A stretch of DNA of 64,000 bases from the NCBI RefSeq assembly GCF_003730135.1, contig NZ_RJVO01000001.1, forward strand, positions 582,001 through 646,000, in the 5' to 3' direction. This document shows positions 8,462-17,262 of the stretch, piece after piece. The position numbers and the translations under genes are program-made. The notes below the pieces were generated by a model. That model saw only the letters and a list, made by a program, of their open reading frames with translations, made no database searches and was not told where the DNA came from. Within the stretch, counting starts at the first letter, position 1. Each line of letters starts with the position of its first letter. Source of the stretch: Stagnimonas aquatica. Lineage in GTDB: Bacteria > Pseudomonadota > Gammaproteobacteria > Nevskiales > Nevskiaceae.

Positions 8462-10227
8462 GCGCGCGGCTCCAGTGTGGCCGCCGAGGGCGGTAGGGAG
8501 ACGGTCTGCGGCGCGGCGGCGTCCACTGGCTGGTCCTGCGGAATCTGCAGCAGGCGGGCAGCGCCGCCCATCACCGCCGAGAACACCGGCGCGGCAACCT
8601 TGCCGCCGTAGTACTGCCCGGCGGTGGGCTCGTCGACGAACACCAGCCCGACCAGACGCGGCGACTGCGCCGGCAGCACGCCGACGAAGGCCGACCAGTG
8701 ACGACGGTCTTCATAGCCGCCGCTGGTCTTGAGCTTGCGCACGGTGCCGGTCTTGCCGGCAACGCTATAGCCCGGCACCGCCGCCTTGATGGCGGTGCCG
8801 TCGATGCTGACCACGCCGCGCATCATCGCCAGCACCTGGTCGGCGCTGCTGGCGCTGATCGCCCGGCGCGGCGGCGGCAAATGGTCGCGCTTGAGCAGCG
8901 AGAGCTGTGGCATCAGGCCGCCATTGGCCAAGCCAGCGTAAGCGCGCACCAGATGCAGGGCGCTCATCGACACCCCGTAGCCGTAGGCGGCGGCGGCGGT
9001 GTCGGACTGCCGCCATTTCTGCGGCATGCGCAGGGTGCCGGTGACCTCGCCGGGGAAGCCGAGCTGGATCGGCTCGCCGATGCCGAAGTTCTGGTAGCCG
9101 GTCCACAGCGCCTCCGGCCCCATCTTCAGGCCCATGATCGCGGCGCCGACATTGCTGGACTTGGCGAGCAGCTTGGCGAGGTCGACCACGCCCTCGGCGT
9201 GCACGTCGTGCACGGTCCAGGGGCCCACCGCCAGCTCGCCGTTGCCGGTGTCGATCAGGCTGCTCGCGGTGTAGGTGCCGGTTTCCAGCGCCTGGGCGAC
9301 CATCAGGGGCTTGATGGTGGAGCCCGGCTCCAGGCGGTCGGTGATCGCGCGGTTGCGCAGTCCGACCTTGCGATCCTCCGGATTGTTGGGGTTGTAGGCC
9401 GGCTGCGCGGCGACCGCGAGGATGTCGCCGGTCTGCACGTCGGCGACCACGATCATGCCGCCGCTGGCCTTGTTGCGCTCCACCGCCGCCGCCAGTTCGC
9501 GGTAGGCGAGATATTGCAGGCGCAGGTCGAGCGTGAGTTGCAGATCGGCGCCGGCACGCGCGGCCTTCTCGCTGCCGCCATCCTCGACGATGCGGCCGTC
9601 GCGCGAGCGGATCACGCGGCGAAAGCCCTTCTCGCCTTCGAGCATGGTGTCGTGGGCCTTTTCCAGGCCTTCCAGGCCGTGACCCTCGGTGCCGCAGAAA
9701 CCGACCACCTGGCCCACCACCTCGCCCGCCGGGTAGTAGCGCGAGTAGCCGCGCTCGGCGAACACGCCCGGCGCCTTGATCTTCAGCAGGCGCGCGACCA
9801 CTTCCGGGTTCTGGTTCTTGAGCAGGTAGACGAACTTCTTCTCGCCCTGCGCCTTGAGGAACTTCTCGAAGTCCTTGGGCTTGCGTTCGAGCAGTTGCGC
9901 CAGCGCCTCGCGGTAGGGCGCGGCCTCGGGCGTGAGCAGTTCCGACGGCACCGCCCACAGCGAGTCCACCGGCGCCGACAGCGCCAGCGGCTGTCCGTTG
10001 CGGTCGAGGATGGCGCCGCGATGACCGATCAGCTCGACGGTGCGGATGTGGCGCTTGTCGCCCTCGGTGACCAGAAACTCGCGGTCCAGCACCTGTAGGT
10101 AGAAGGCGCGTCCGAGCACCGCCAGCGAGGCGGCCGCGAGCAAGCCGAGCACTGCCTGGCGGCGCCAGGGCGAGACCGGTTGCACGCCCGGCGGCGGCGC
10201 GGAGGTACGGCGACCGGGGACGCTCAT
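8458..10227 (-). CDS. ftsI: FtsI (PBP3), septal peptidoglycan transpeptidase
   Basis: FtsI cross-links septal peptidoglycan in the periplasm as partner of FtsW. From the ATG at 10227 the protein has 589 aa. It has a short cytoplasmic tail, one membrane helix at about residues 24-46, a dimerisation region, and a transpeptidase domain with the active-site serine tetrad STIK at residues 303-306, SSN, and KTG (KTGTVRK). The ATG at 10227 is preferred to upstream in-frame starts because it overlaps the ftsL TGA by four bases, the rule in this operon. The stop runs into the 107-bp tandem repeat. The C-terminus is proline/alanine rich with no further domain. Confidence 0.96.
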   Translation of the reverse strand: MSVPGRRTSAPPPGVQPVSPWRRQAVLGLLAAASLAVLGRAFYLQVLDREFLVTEGDKRHIRTVELIGHRGAILDRNGQPLALSAPVDSLWAVPSELLTPEAAPYREALAQLLERKPKDFEKFLKAQGEKKFVYLLKNQNPEVVARLLKIKAPGVFAERGYSRYYPAGEVVGQVVGFCGTEGHGLEGLEKAHDTMLEGEKGFRRVIRSRDGRIVEDGGSEKAARAGADLQLTLDLRLQYLAYRELAAAVERNKASGGMIVVADVQTGDILAVAAQPAYNPNNPEDRKVGLRNRAITDRLEPGSTIKPLMVAQALETGTYTASSLIDTGNGELAVGPWTVHDVHAEGVVDLAKLLAKSSNVGAAIMGLKMGPEALWTGYQNFGIGEPIQLGFPGEVTGTLRMPQKWRQSDTAAAAYGYGVSMSALHLVRAYAGLANGGLMPQLSLLKRDHLPPPRRAISASSADQVLAMMRGVVSIDGTAIKAAVPGYSVAGKTGTVRKLKTSGGYEDRRHWSAFVGVLPAQSPRLVGLVFVDEPTAGQYYGGKVAAPVFSAVMGGAARLLQIPQDQPVDAAAPQTVSLPPSAATLEPRA

Positions 10228-10568
10228 TGCCCACCCCCGGCCGGCGCCGGCGCGCCGCTGCGCCCGGACACCATCACCGTCTCGCGCGGCTCGATCATCT
10301 TCAGCTGCTCGCGGGCGATCTGCTCGATGCGCGCGTGACTGCTGTGCGCGGCTTCTTCCAGCTGCAACTGCGACCACTCCACTTCAAGGTGGTCGGCCTC
10401 GTCGCGCAGGCGGCTCTGCTCGTTGGTGAGCGCGCGGTTGCCATGCTTGATCTGCACCACCCAGACCGCCGACACCAGGGCGGCGATGGTCAGCAGCAAG
10501 GGCAGCATCAGGCCGCCACCGGTCGGGGCGGTGCGCGGCGGCAGGCGCCGGGTCATCGGCGCGCTCAC
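10224..10568 (-). CDS. ftsL: FtsL, divisome assembly protein
   Basis: FtsL is a small bitopic membrane protein of the divisome that complexes with FtsB and FtsQ. It has a short basic N-terminus, one membrane segment (LMLPLLLTIAALVSAVWVVQI) and a periplasmic coiled-coil of leucine/glutamine-rich heptads (NEQSRLRDEADHLEVEWSQL), ending in the usual region with IARxxLKMI and the ERET-like patch. I chose the GTG at 10568, giving 114 aa, because it overlaps the rsmH stop (GTGA). An ATG four codons later (10556) is the alternative. Sequence similarity in this family is weak; the assignment rests on topology, coiled coil and position. Confidence 0.9.
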   Translation of the reverse strand: MSAPMTRRLPPRTAPTGGGLMLPLLLTIAALVSAVWVVQIKHGNRALTNEQSRLRDEADHLEVEWSQLQLEEAAHSSHARIEQIAREQLKMIEPRETVMVSGRSGAPAPAGGGQ

Positions 10569-11509
10569 GCCGGCACCTCGGTGCGCTCGGCCAAGCGCAG
10601 CACGGCGCTGCGCGCGCGCGGGTTGCGGGCGCACTCGGCGGTGCTGGGGAACACCCGCTCCAGCTCGCGCAGCGGCGCGCTGGAAGCCGCCGGCGCCTCC
10701 TTCAAGTGCGCGTACTTGTCGCGCGCCAGGCGCGGGCCGGCGTGATCGCGGATGAACTGCTTGACGATGCGGTCTTCCAGGGAATGGAAGCTGATCACCG
10801 CCAGCCGGCCTCCGGGAGCCAGCACCGCGAGGCTGGCCTGCAGCACCTGCTGCAAAACCTCCAGCTCGCCGTTGATATAGATGCGGACGGCCTGGAAGCT
10901 GCGCGTCGCCGGGTTGATCTTGTGACTGCGCGGGCCGGGCACCGAGGCGATCAGGCTGGCGAGCTGGGCGGTGCGGGTGATCGGGGTCTCGGCGCGGGCT
11001 TCCACCAGCTTCTTGGCAATGCGCCGGCTGTTGCGCTCCTCGCCGTAGACGAACAGCACGTCGGCGATCTCCTCTTCCTTGGCGCGCGCCAGCCAGTCGG
11101 CGGCCGAGAGACCGGCGCGCGGGTTCATGCGCATGTCCAGCGGGCCGTCGTGGGAAAACGAGAAGCCACGCTCGGCGTCGTCGAGCTGCGGGCTGGAGAC
11201 CCCGAGGTCGAGCAGGATGCCGTCGACCTTGCCGGCAAAGCCTTCGGACGCCGCAACCTCGGCCAGCGCCGAGAAATTGCGGGCGTGAAAGTGAAAGCCG
11301 GGACGCGCTGCAAAGTGGACGCGGGCGCTGGCCTCGGCTTCCGGGTCCTGGTCGAAGGCATGCAGGCTGCCGCCGCGCAGGGCGTCGAGGATGGCGCCGG
11401 AGTGGCCGCCGCGGCCGAAAGTGCCATCGACATAGAGCCCCTGCGGGCGCGCAGAGACACCGAGGCCGGTGAGCGCCTCGTCGAGCATCACCGGCCGGTG
11501 CGCGTGCAT
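10565..11509 (-). CDS. rsmH: 16S rRNA (cytosine1402-N4)-methyltransferase
   Basis: RsmH (MraW) methylates N4 of C1402 in the 16S rRNA P-site. The protein shows the SAM-binding DGTFGRGGHS motif near the N-terminus, LLDLGVSSPQLD, FSFSHDGPLDMRMNP, and a C-terminal SFHSLEDRIVKQF, all characteristic. I placed the start at the ATG at 11509 (MHAHRPVMLDEAL, 314 aa) because family members begin a few residues before this conserved stretch and a GGGGG run lies about 11 nt upstream. An in-frame ATG at 11560 would add 17 residues (MDGASFP...) and sits 12 nt after the mraZ stop; either is possible. The stop overlaps the GTG chosen for ftsL. Confidence 0.94.
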   Translation of the reverse strand: MHAHRPVMLDEALTGLGVSARPQGLYVDGTFGRGGHSGAILDALRGGSLHAFDQDPEAEASARVHFAARPGFHFHARNFSALAEVAASEGFAGKVDGILLDLGVSSPQLDDAERGFSFSHDGPLDMRMNPRAGLSAADWLARAKEEEIADVLFVYGEERNSRRIAKKLVEARAETPITRTAQLASLIASVPGPRSHKINPATRSFQAVRIYINGELEVLQQVLQASLAVLAPGGRLAVISFHSLEDRIVKQFIRDHAGPRLARDKYAHLKEAPAASSAPLRELERVFPSTAECARNPRARSAVLRLAERTEVPA

Positions 11510-11572
11510 ATCGCTATTGACCCCCGGCGTGGTCGCGCGGGGAAAGCTGGCTCCGTCCATGGCGCGCGAGCA

Positions 11573-11998
11573 TCAGATGTCGAGCGCCGCGAAGGCGGCG
11601 GAATAGTCGTCGGCGACCGCGCTCCTGCGCGCCGCCCAGCCGGCTTCGCTGTACAGCGCGAAGAAATCGACCTGACCCACCAGAACCGCCGAGGAGCCGA
11701 GTTCGGCGCGGTACTGCGCCGGCACCAGCACACGGCCCTGGGCATCCATCTCGACCGCCATCGCCTCACCGACGAACTGCAGGCGCAGGGCGGCGCGCTG
11801 TTTCAGGTCGTGGTGATTGGGGATGACGTTCTTGGCGATGTGCTCGAACACCGGCTGCGGGTACAGCCGAAGTCCATCGGGCGTGCGCGTCAGGCTGAGC
11901 TGGCCCTGCGCCTCGGACAACAGCGCCGCGCGAAAACGAGCCGGGACGGCCATGCGCCCCTTCTCGTCGATCGTCACCGCGTGGTTGCCCGAAAACAT
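11573..11998 (-). CDS. mraZ: MraZ, transcriptional regulator of the division/cell-wall operon
   Basis: MraZ is a DNA-binding protein with two tandem SpoVT/AbrB-like domains that represses the operon it heads. The 141-aa product has FSGNHAVTIDEKGRMAVPARFR at its start and a second half-repeat, AVEMDAQGRVLVPAQYR, matching the duplicated D-x-x-G-R-x-x-x-P-x-x-x-R signature. It is the first gene of the cluster and candidate recognition boxes lie just upstream at 12030-12080. Length and both repeat signatures match the family. Autoregulation is the known role in other proteobacteria and is inferred here. Confidence 0.96.
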   Translation of the reverse strand: MFSGNHAVTIDEKGRMAVPARFRAALLSEAQGQLSLTRTPDGLRLYPQPVFEHIAKNVIPNHHDLKQRAALRLQFVGEAMAVEMDAQGRVLVPAQYRAELGSSAVLVGQVDFFALYSEAGWAARRSAVADDYSAAFAALDI

Positions 11999-12029
11999 CG
12001 TCGTCGCCCTGGCAGAGAGTGGAGCCCCG

Positions 12030-12080
12030 GTAGCTCCATTTCACTCCCTTTCATGGGCGATTATCCCACTTTCAACCACT
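12030..12080 (-). promoter_or_regulatory. Candidate MraZ boxes and mraZ promoter region
   Basis: On the minus strand TGGTT and TGGGA occur exactly 10 bp apart (12074-12078 and 12064-12068), with further related pentamers AGGGA (12045-12049) and ATGGA (12035-12039) also 10 bp apart. MraZ is known to bind TGGGN pentamers repeated every 10 bp upstream of its own gene. The first box is imperfect, so this is a candidate only; no clean -35/-10 pair was picked out. Confidence 0.4.
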
Positions 12081-12387
12081 TGCGCAAGCGATTTGCCGCA
12101 AAATTTTGTTTGTCGGCAATGACTTAGCTCAAGCTCATCATTTGTTTTTCAACATCATCAATAATCAATGAGTTACGAAACATTCTTAATGTTGAAGATT
12201 AAAAATAAATCGGAACCTGAATGCCCGCTGAGCGGACTTAGTTTGGTTTTTTGACACCGGCGCAGCTCCGCCAGGCCGTACCCCGGCCCAGCCCCGGCAG
12301 CCGGCCCGGAACGGTGATTTTTCATCCGGACCGACAGCCGCATGCGGCAGCCCGGTGCGGGCCGGCGCCTTCATGCCGTCGAAAAAA
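12081..12387. other. AT-rich intergenic region between rnpB and mraZ
   Basis: About 300 bp with no convincing gene. The part from roughly 12100 to 12260 is far richer in A+T than its surroundings. It contains the hairpin AACATT-CTT-AATGTT near 12180 and a TTCAACAT/ATGTTGAA inverted pair around it. The region next to rnpB (12261-12381) returns to high G+C. It probably holds the mraZ operon promoter, as AT-rich DNA upstream of strong promoters commonly does. Confidence 0.5.
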
Positions 12388-12786
12388 GTGGGAGCCGGCC
12401 TATAAGCCGGGTTCTGTCATAACCGCCGCCGCTTGCGCGACCACGGCCGGGACAACCATTCCTCTAGACCCACCGTCACCGGTGGGTTCCAGCAGCCTAC
12501 CCGGAAGGGACGTGGGCCACGCCTGCTGTCTTGCGACAGCTCCTTCCCTATTTGGCCTTGCTCCGTGTGGGGTTTGCCGTGCCGGTCTGTTGCCAGACTC
12601 GCGGTGCGCTCTTACCGCACCGTTTCACCCTTGCCTGATCCCCTTGCGGGGCCATCGGCGGTTTGCTCTCTGTTGCACTTTCCGTCGGCTCGCGCCGCCC
12701 AGCCGTTAACTGGCACACTGCCCTGCGGAGCCCGGACTTTCCTCCCCCGTGACCGTCACGGCGGCGGTTGTCTGACCGGCTCCCAC
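12388..12786 (-). ncRNA. rnpB: RNase P RNA, bacterial class A
   Basis: This is the catalytic RNA of ribonuclease P, which matures tRNA 5' ends. The minus strand shows the universal core elements: GAGGAAAGTCCGGGCTCC near the 5' end, the P4 partner, CAGGGTGAAACGGTGCGGTAAGAG-like core split over the centre (12600-12640), the CTAGAGGAATGG region, and the closing AGAACCCGGCTTATAG near the 3' end. The extreme ends pair with each other (GTGGGAGCCGGTC with GGCCGGCTCCCAC). A run of six T residues (12387-12382) follows the 3' end, consistent with intrinsic termination. rnpB next to mraZ is also the arrangement in Pseudomonas. End positions are accurate to a few bases. Confidence 0.97.
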
Positions 12787-12845
12787 GCGCATTATCGCCC
12801 ATTGGCGCAGACCAAGGGCCATCAAACAATCTGGAGGAGATCCCC

Positions 12846-13316
12846 ATGGGACAGAAGAAATCCCAGCGCAGCCTGCGCTTCAGCCGCCAGTTTTCGGCGC
12901 CGCGCGGCAAGGTGTTCGCGCTGTTCGCCAGTCACGAACGCTTCGGCGCCGCGCTCGGCGGGCCGGCCGGCGTCAAGCTCGGCGCCCTGCGCCGGATCAA
13001 GACCAGCGAGGACGCCGGCAATCCCGATGGCATCGGCTCGGTGCGCCGCATCGGTTTCGGCCCCAGCGCCTTCGAGGAAACCATCGTCGGCTTCGAGCCC
13101 GGCAAGCGCATCGAGTACCGCATCAGCCGTGGCAGCCCGCTGAAGAACCACCTCGGCCAGATCGAGTTCCGCGACGTGCCGGGCGGCACCCAGGTGGACT
13201 ACACCATCCGCTTCGAGCCACGCATCCCCGGCACCGGCACCGCCTTCGCGCTGCTGCTGCACAGCCTGATCTCCAGCGGCCTCAACCGCATCGAGAACGA
13301 ATTCGGCGCCCTTTAA
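12846..13316 (+). CDS. SRPBCC/START-like ligand-binding family protein
   Basis: This 156-aa soluble protein is a member of the polyketide cyclase/START-like fold. The pattern RFSRQFSAPRGKVFALFASHERFGAALG at the N-terminus, a central IVGFEPGKRIEYRI strand pair and a long C-terminal helix are typical of helix-grip hydrophobic-ligand-binding proteins. I chose the ATG at 12846 because CTGGAGGAGATCCCC gives a strong ribosome-binding site immediately before it. It is divergent from rnpB and 9 bp ahead of the next gene, so the two probably share a transcript. No catalytic residues are evident, and the ligand is unknown. Confidence 0.85.
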   Translation: MGQKKSQRSLRFSRQFSAPRGKVFALFASHERFGAALGGPAGVKLGALRRIKTSEDAGNPDGIGSVRRIGFGPSAFEETIVGFEPGKRIEYRISRGSPLKNHLGQIEFRDVPGGTQVDYTIRFEPRIPGTGTAFALLLHSLISSGLNRIENEFGAL

Positions 13317-13325
13317 AGCGCCGCC

Positions 13326-14093
13326 ATGCGGATCGTCTCGCACACCTGCTCGAACACCGAGATCGTCTGCGCGCTCGGCGCGGCGGACTTGCTGGTGGGC
13401 GTCGATGCCGATTCCGACCACCCTGCCGAAGTGGTCGCCGGCCTGCCGAAGCTGGGCCGCGACCTGTCGCTGGACATCGCCGCCGTGCTGGCGCTGAAGC
13501 CCGATCTGGTGCTGAGCTCGCGCACCCTGCCCGGCCACGATCCGCTGGTGCAGGCGCTGGAAGCCGCCGGACTGCGCACCCTGGTCTGCGAGCCGCTGCG
13601 CCTCGCCGACGTCTATACCGACATCGCCCGCATCGCCGAGGCCATCGGCCGCGCCGAGGAAGGCCAGCGCCTGGTCGCGCGGCTGCGCGAGGAGCTGAAA
13701 CCCCACCCGCTGCGCGGCCGTCGTCCGCGCGTGCTGCTGGAATGGTGGCCCAAGCCGGTGATCGCGCCGACGCGCGACTCCTGGGCCACCGAGCTGATCG
13801 AACTCGCCGGCGGCGAGAACCCCTGGGGCCAGCGCCCGGGCAAGAGCAGCCCGCTGAGCGAAGCGGAGATTCTGGAAGCCGCGCCCGAGCTGGTGGTGAT
13901 GAGCTGGTGCGGGGTGAAGGTGGAGAACTACCGCGCCGAGCTGGTGCGGCGGCGCCCGGGCTGGCAGTCCGTGCCGGCGGTGCGCGCGGGACAGATCCAC
14001 GCCATCAGCGAGGAATTTCTCGGCCGCCCGGGGCCAAGGCTGGTGCAGGGCTACCACGCGCTGCGCCGCCTGATTGAGCAACACGTCCAGTAA
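13326..14093 (+). CDS. BtuF-like periplasmic-binding-fold protein, no signal peptide
   Basis: The 255-aa product has the class III periplasmic binding protein fold used for vitamin B12 and iron-siderophore capture. It includes the N-terminal CSNTEIVCALGAADLLVGVDADSDHPAEV, the PDLVLSS helix boundary, a central rigid helix and SAEDLxRPGPRLVQGYHALRRLI-like C-terminal features. It begins directly with the mature-type sequence MRIVSHTCSNTEIV and shows no signal peptide or lipobox. Either it is cytoplasmic or the true start was missed; no better upstream start is visible. There are no BtuC/BtuD transporter genes nearby. Proteins of this kind are often annotated cobalamin-binding. The ligand is an inference from family only. 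Confidence 0.8.
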   Translation: MRIVSHTCSNTEIVCALGAADLLVGVDADSDHPAEVVAGLPKLGRDLSLDIAAVLALKPDLVLSSRTLPGHDPLVQALEAAGLRTLVCEPLRLADVYTDIARIAEAIGRAEEGQRLVARLREELKPHPLRGRRPRVLLEWWPKPVIAPTRDSWATELIELAGGENPWGQRPGKSSPLSEAEILEAAPELVVMSWCGVKVENYRAELVRRRPGWQSVPAVRAGQIHAISEEFLGRPGPRLVQGYHALRRLIEQHVQ

Positions 14094-14104
14094 GCCCTGA
14101 AATC

Positions 14105-15856
14105 ATGACGACCCCCAAGCATCCTGGGCCCAGCTTCGCGTCCCCGGCCTCGCACCGACGCTGGCATCGACCTCTGGGGCCGCTGCTGCTCGCCTCCAGC
14201 CTCTGGCTGGTGGCCTGCGAGTCCGGCGAGGCGCCGAGCACGGACGACGGCCCCGGCGCAGTCGCCGAACGCGCGGCACCGACGCTGGAGTCGCGCCTGC
14301 CCGGCATCCGCACCGTGCCCGACCCACTGTGTCTGGAGGAGTACGCCGGCACCACCGGGCTGCTGACGCCCTCGCTGCTCGATGCCGATCAGTACAACGC
14401 GCTCGAAGGCGGCGCCGAGGCGGCGCCGGAAGTCGCCCGCGAGCTGCCTGGCGTGGTGCATCTGCGCGGCCGCCAGCAGTCCTTTGACGGCGAGCACTAC
14501 TACGCGGTGCACGAAGGCCGCATCTACCTGAAGGCAAACCGCGAGACCACCGGCATCGACCAACCCTGGCGCGCCTTGCGGCTGCCGCGCTGCCTGGACG
14601 GCCAGGTGAGCGAGATCTCCGCCGACGGCAGCGTGTTGCTGGCGCTCAACCAGGCGCGGCAGATCTACACTCTGGACTACGCCAACGGCGCGATCGGCGC
14701 CGGCGGCTGGACCCGGCGCTGGGGGCCGTTCTTCTGGACCGACCTCGGCGGCTGGATCTTCGAGGACGTGCGCGACTGGGCCACCACCCATTTCACCGGC
14801 AGCGATGAGTACTTCGTCGATGGCGGCGGCTACAAGCAGGCGCCGGCCGGCATCCTCAATGTCTTCCTGCTGCGCGGCGACGGCCTGCGCATCACCTATC
14901 TCGACCCCTGGCTGCCGATGGATCAGAGCCGCGAGGTCTGCGGCCCCGAGCGCGGCACCACGGTAATGGCGGGCCTGAGCGGCAGCGGTTCGACCGCGAT
15001 GGTGGTCGCCGCCGACGGCGAGATCTACACCCGCCTCTACGAATTCGATGTCTCCGGCGGCAACGCCATCTTCCTCGACTACAGTTGGCAGGATCAGCGC
15101 GAGCTGGCGCAGCCGAAGATCCAGTTGCCGCCGCCGGACTGGATACACCATCCGCGCGTACCGGGCCGCATCACCGACCGCATCAGCCTGCGCAAGCTGC
15201 CGCCCGGCAGCGAGCACCGCCTGATGCGCGTCGAGGGCCTGGATGCCAGCGGCAACAGCGGCTACTGGGAAAAGGATCAGGCCGACAGCAGCGCCCGCGC
15301 CTGGCGCTTTGTCGCCACCGGCGAACCCCTGCAAGGGCGCCTGCTGCCCCTGCCGCAACCGCATCGCGGCCAGGCCGAGGACTACCAGTATCAGGGCAGG
15401 CTCGACGGCTATTCGGCCGAACTGCTCGACTTCAACCCCTATTGCTCGCCGGCCCGGCTGCGCGTCGATGTCGCTGGCGAGGCGGTGGAACTGGAGCTGC
15501 ACAGCACCGACGGCCTGCGCCAGGAACGCCGCGCGCGGGGGCTGGATCTCTACCCACGCTATTACCGCGCGGCGGTGAAGGTGCCCGAGCCACTCTGGCA
15601 GACGCGCAGCCAGCGCTCGGCGGCGGTGCAGGCCTTCCTGAACAAGCACTTCGCCGAGCGACCGGTGCTGGAAACCGAGCTGTACGCAACGCTGGGGCAA
15701 GTCCGCATCGCCCAGGCCTGCTGGACGCTGAGCCGCGACCCGGGGAACCTGCTCGACGCACTCACCCAGCCACCGCTGCTCGACCCTGGCACCGTGCTGG
15801 CGATTCTGCTGGCGCAGCAGGAAGACGGCCGTCAGCCGCCACTCTGCCTGCTCTAG
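14105..15856 (+). CDS. Large lipoprotein of unknown function
   Basis: A 583-aa protein with a basic N-terminus, a hydrophobic stretch (PLLLASSLWLVAC) and a lipobox ending in Cys about residue 38, so it is likely a lipoprotein. The mature part is rich in aromatic and acidic residues and contains beta-strand-like repeats such as ISADGSVLLALNQARQIYTLDYANG and MVVAADGEIYTRLYEF, suggesting a beta-propeller-like core. I cannot name a family. It starts 12 bp after the BtuF-like gene and is probably co-transcribed. It converges on hisD, with about 100 bp and a hairpin between the two genes. No catalytic signature is seen. Confidence 0.75.
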   Translation: MTTPKHPGPSFASPASHRRWHRPLGPLLLASSLWLVACESGEAPSTDDGPGAVAERAAPTLESRLPGIRTVPDPLCLEEYAGTTGLLTPSLLDADQYNALEGGAEAAPEVARELPGVVHLRGRQQSFDGEHYYAVHEGRIYLKANRETTGIDQPWRALRLPRCLDGQVSEISADGSVLLALNQARQIYTLDYANGAIGAGGWTRRWGPFFWTDLGGWIFEDVRDWATTHFTGSDEYFVDGGGYKQAPAGILNVFLLRGDGLRITYLDPWLPMDQSREVCGPERGTTVMAGLSGSGSTAMVVAADGEIYTRLYEFDVSGGNAIFLDYSWQDQRELAQPKIQLPPPDWIHHPRVPGRITDRISLRKLPPGSEHRLMRVEGLDASGNSGYWEKDQADSSARAWRFVATGEPLQGRLLPLPQPHRGQAEDYQYQGRLDGYSAELLDFNPYCSPARLRVDVAGEAVELELHSTDGLRQERRARGLDLYPRYYRAAVKVPEPLWQTRSQRSAAVQAFLNKHFAERPVLETELYATLGQVRIAQACWTLSRDPGNLLDALTQPPLLDPGTVLAILLAQQEDGRQPPLCLL

Positions 15857-15937
15857 AGAGCTTTAACGCCACGGGGAATAGTTGCGGCGGAAGGCGCCTC
15901 GCGAAGCGCTCCTGCACAGAAACGCCGCGATCACCGC

Positions 15938-15959
15938 AGCGCCAAGGGATCCTGGCGCT
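15938..15959. terminator. Inverted repeat between convergent lipoprotein gene and hisD
   Basis: A perfect 7-bp stem AGCGCCA/TGGCGCT (15938-15944/15953-15959) with an 8-nt loop sits between the ends of two convergent genes and overlaps the hisD stop codon. There is no T run, so it may be a weak or Rho-assisted terminator, or a processing stem. Confidence 0.35.
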
Positions 15960-17262
15960 AGCTGCGGTCGCGAGCGCTGGCGGCGTGCGCCTGCAGGCCC
16001 TCGGCATCGGCGAGCGCGCCGGCGATCACCGCCAGCGGCTTGGCGCCGGAAGGCGTGCAACGGATCAGGCTGCTGCGCTTCTGGAATTCGTAGACGCCCA
16101 GCGGATTGCTGAAGCGCGCGGCGCGGCTGGTCGGCAGTACATGGTTGGGGCCGGCGCAGTAGTCACCGAAGGCCTCGGGCGTGTGGCGGCCCAGGAAGAT
16201 CGCGCCGGCGTGGCGGATCAGCGGCAGCAGCGCCTCGGGCTCGGCCACCGAGAGTTCCAGATGTTCGGCGGCGACGCGGTTGGCGAGCGCAGCCGCCTCG
16301 GCGAGATCGCGCACCCGCACCAGGGCGCCGCGCTCGCGCAGGGCGGCACGGGCGATCTCCGCGCGCGGCAGCTCGGCAATACGCGCGTCCAGCGCCGCCT
16401 GCACGGCATCGAGAAAAGCCGCGTCCGGCGACAGCAGGATCGACTGCGCGTCCTCGTCGTGCTCGGCCTGGCTGAACAGGTCCATGGCGATCCAGGCCGG
16501 ATCGGTCTGGCCATCGCAGATCACCAGAATCTCCGAAGGCCCGGCGATGGCGTCGATGCCGACGCGGCCGAACACCAGCCGCTTGGCGGCGGCGACATAG
16601 GCGTTACCAGGGCCGAATATCTTGTCCACCGCCGGCACCGTCGCAGTGCCATAGGCCAAGGCCGCCACCGCCTGGGCGCCGCCGATGGTGAACACCCGGT
16701 CCACGCCCGCGAGATGCGCCGCCGCCAGCACCGTGGCATTGGCTTCACCGCCCGGCGTGGGGGTGACCATCACCAGCTCGCCGACGCCGGCGACCTTGGC
16801 CGGGATGGCGTTCATCAGCACGCTGGAGGGATACGCCGCCTTGCCGCCCGGCACGTAAAGACCGGCACGGTCCAGCGCGGTGACCCGCTGGCCGAGCGTG
16901 TTGCCGTGCTCGTCCTCGAAACTCCATTCGGCGATCTTCTGGCGCTCGGCGTAGGCGCGGATGCGCGCGGCGGCGGCTTCCAGCGCCTGCTTCAACTCGG
17001 GCGCCAGGCCGTCCCAGGCCGCCTTCAGCGCCGCCTTCGGCAGCTCCAGCTCGGCGGCACCGGCCAGCGTGCGGCGGTCGAAGCGGGCGGTGTACTCCAC
17101 CAGCGCGGCATCGCCGCGCAGGCGGATCGCTTCGACGATCTCGGCGCTGCGCGCGGCAACCTCCGGCGAGGACTCGGGCGCGCGATCCAGCAGCGCTGCG
17201 AACGCGGCTTCGAAGCCGGCCTTGGCGCTGTCGAGACGGCGGATGGCGACCGCTTCAGCCAC
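15958..17262 (-). CDS. hisD: Histidinol dehydrogenase
   Basis: HisD oxidises L-histidinol to L-histidine in two NAD-dependent steps, the last of histidine biosynthesis, and is a zinc enzyme in the cytoplasm. The 434-aa protein carries [18 protein letters not shown], the [12 protein letters not shown] loop, [10 protein letters not shown] and the zinc-binding region [15 protein letters not shown]. These are hallmark stretches at their usual positions, with normal length. It overlaps hisG by eight bases, so the two genes are co-translated. In several gammaproteobacteria hisG-hisD follow murA; here other genes have been placed between them. Confidence 0.96.
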   Translation of the reverse strand: MAEAVAIRRLDSAKAGFEAAFAALLDRAPESSPEVAARSAEIVEAIRLRGDAALVEYTARFDRRTLAGAAELELPKAALKAAWDGLAPELKQALEAAAARIRAYAERQKIAEWSFEDEHGNTLGQRVTALDRAGLYVPGGKAAYPSSVLMNAIPAKVAGVGELVMVTPTPGGEANATVLAAAHLAGVDRVFTIGGAQAVAALAYGTATVPAVDKIFGPGNAYVAAAKRLVFGRVGIDAIAGPSEILVICDGQTDPAWIAMDLFSQAEHDEDAQSILLSPDAAFLDAVQAALDARIAELPRAEIARAALRERGALVRVRDLAEAAALANRVAAEHLELSVAEPEALLPLIRHAGAIFLGRHTPEAFGDYCAGPNHVLPTSRAARFSNPLGVYEFQKRSSLIRCTPSGAKPLAVIAGALADAEGLQAHAASARDRS

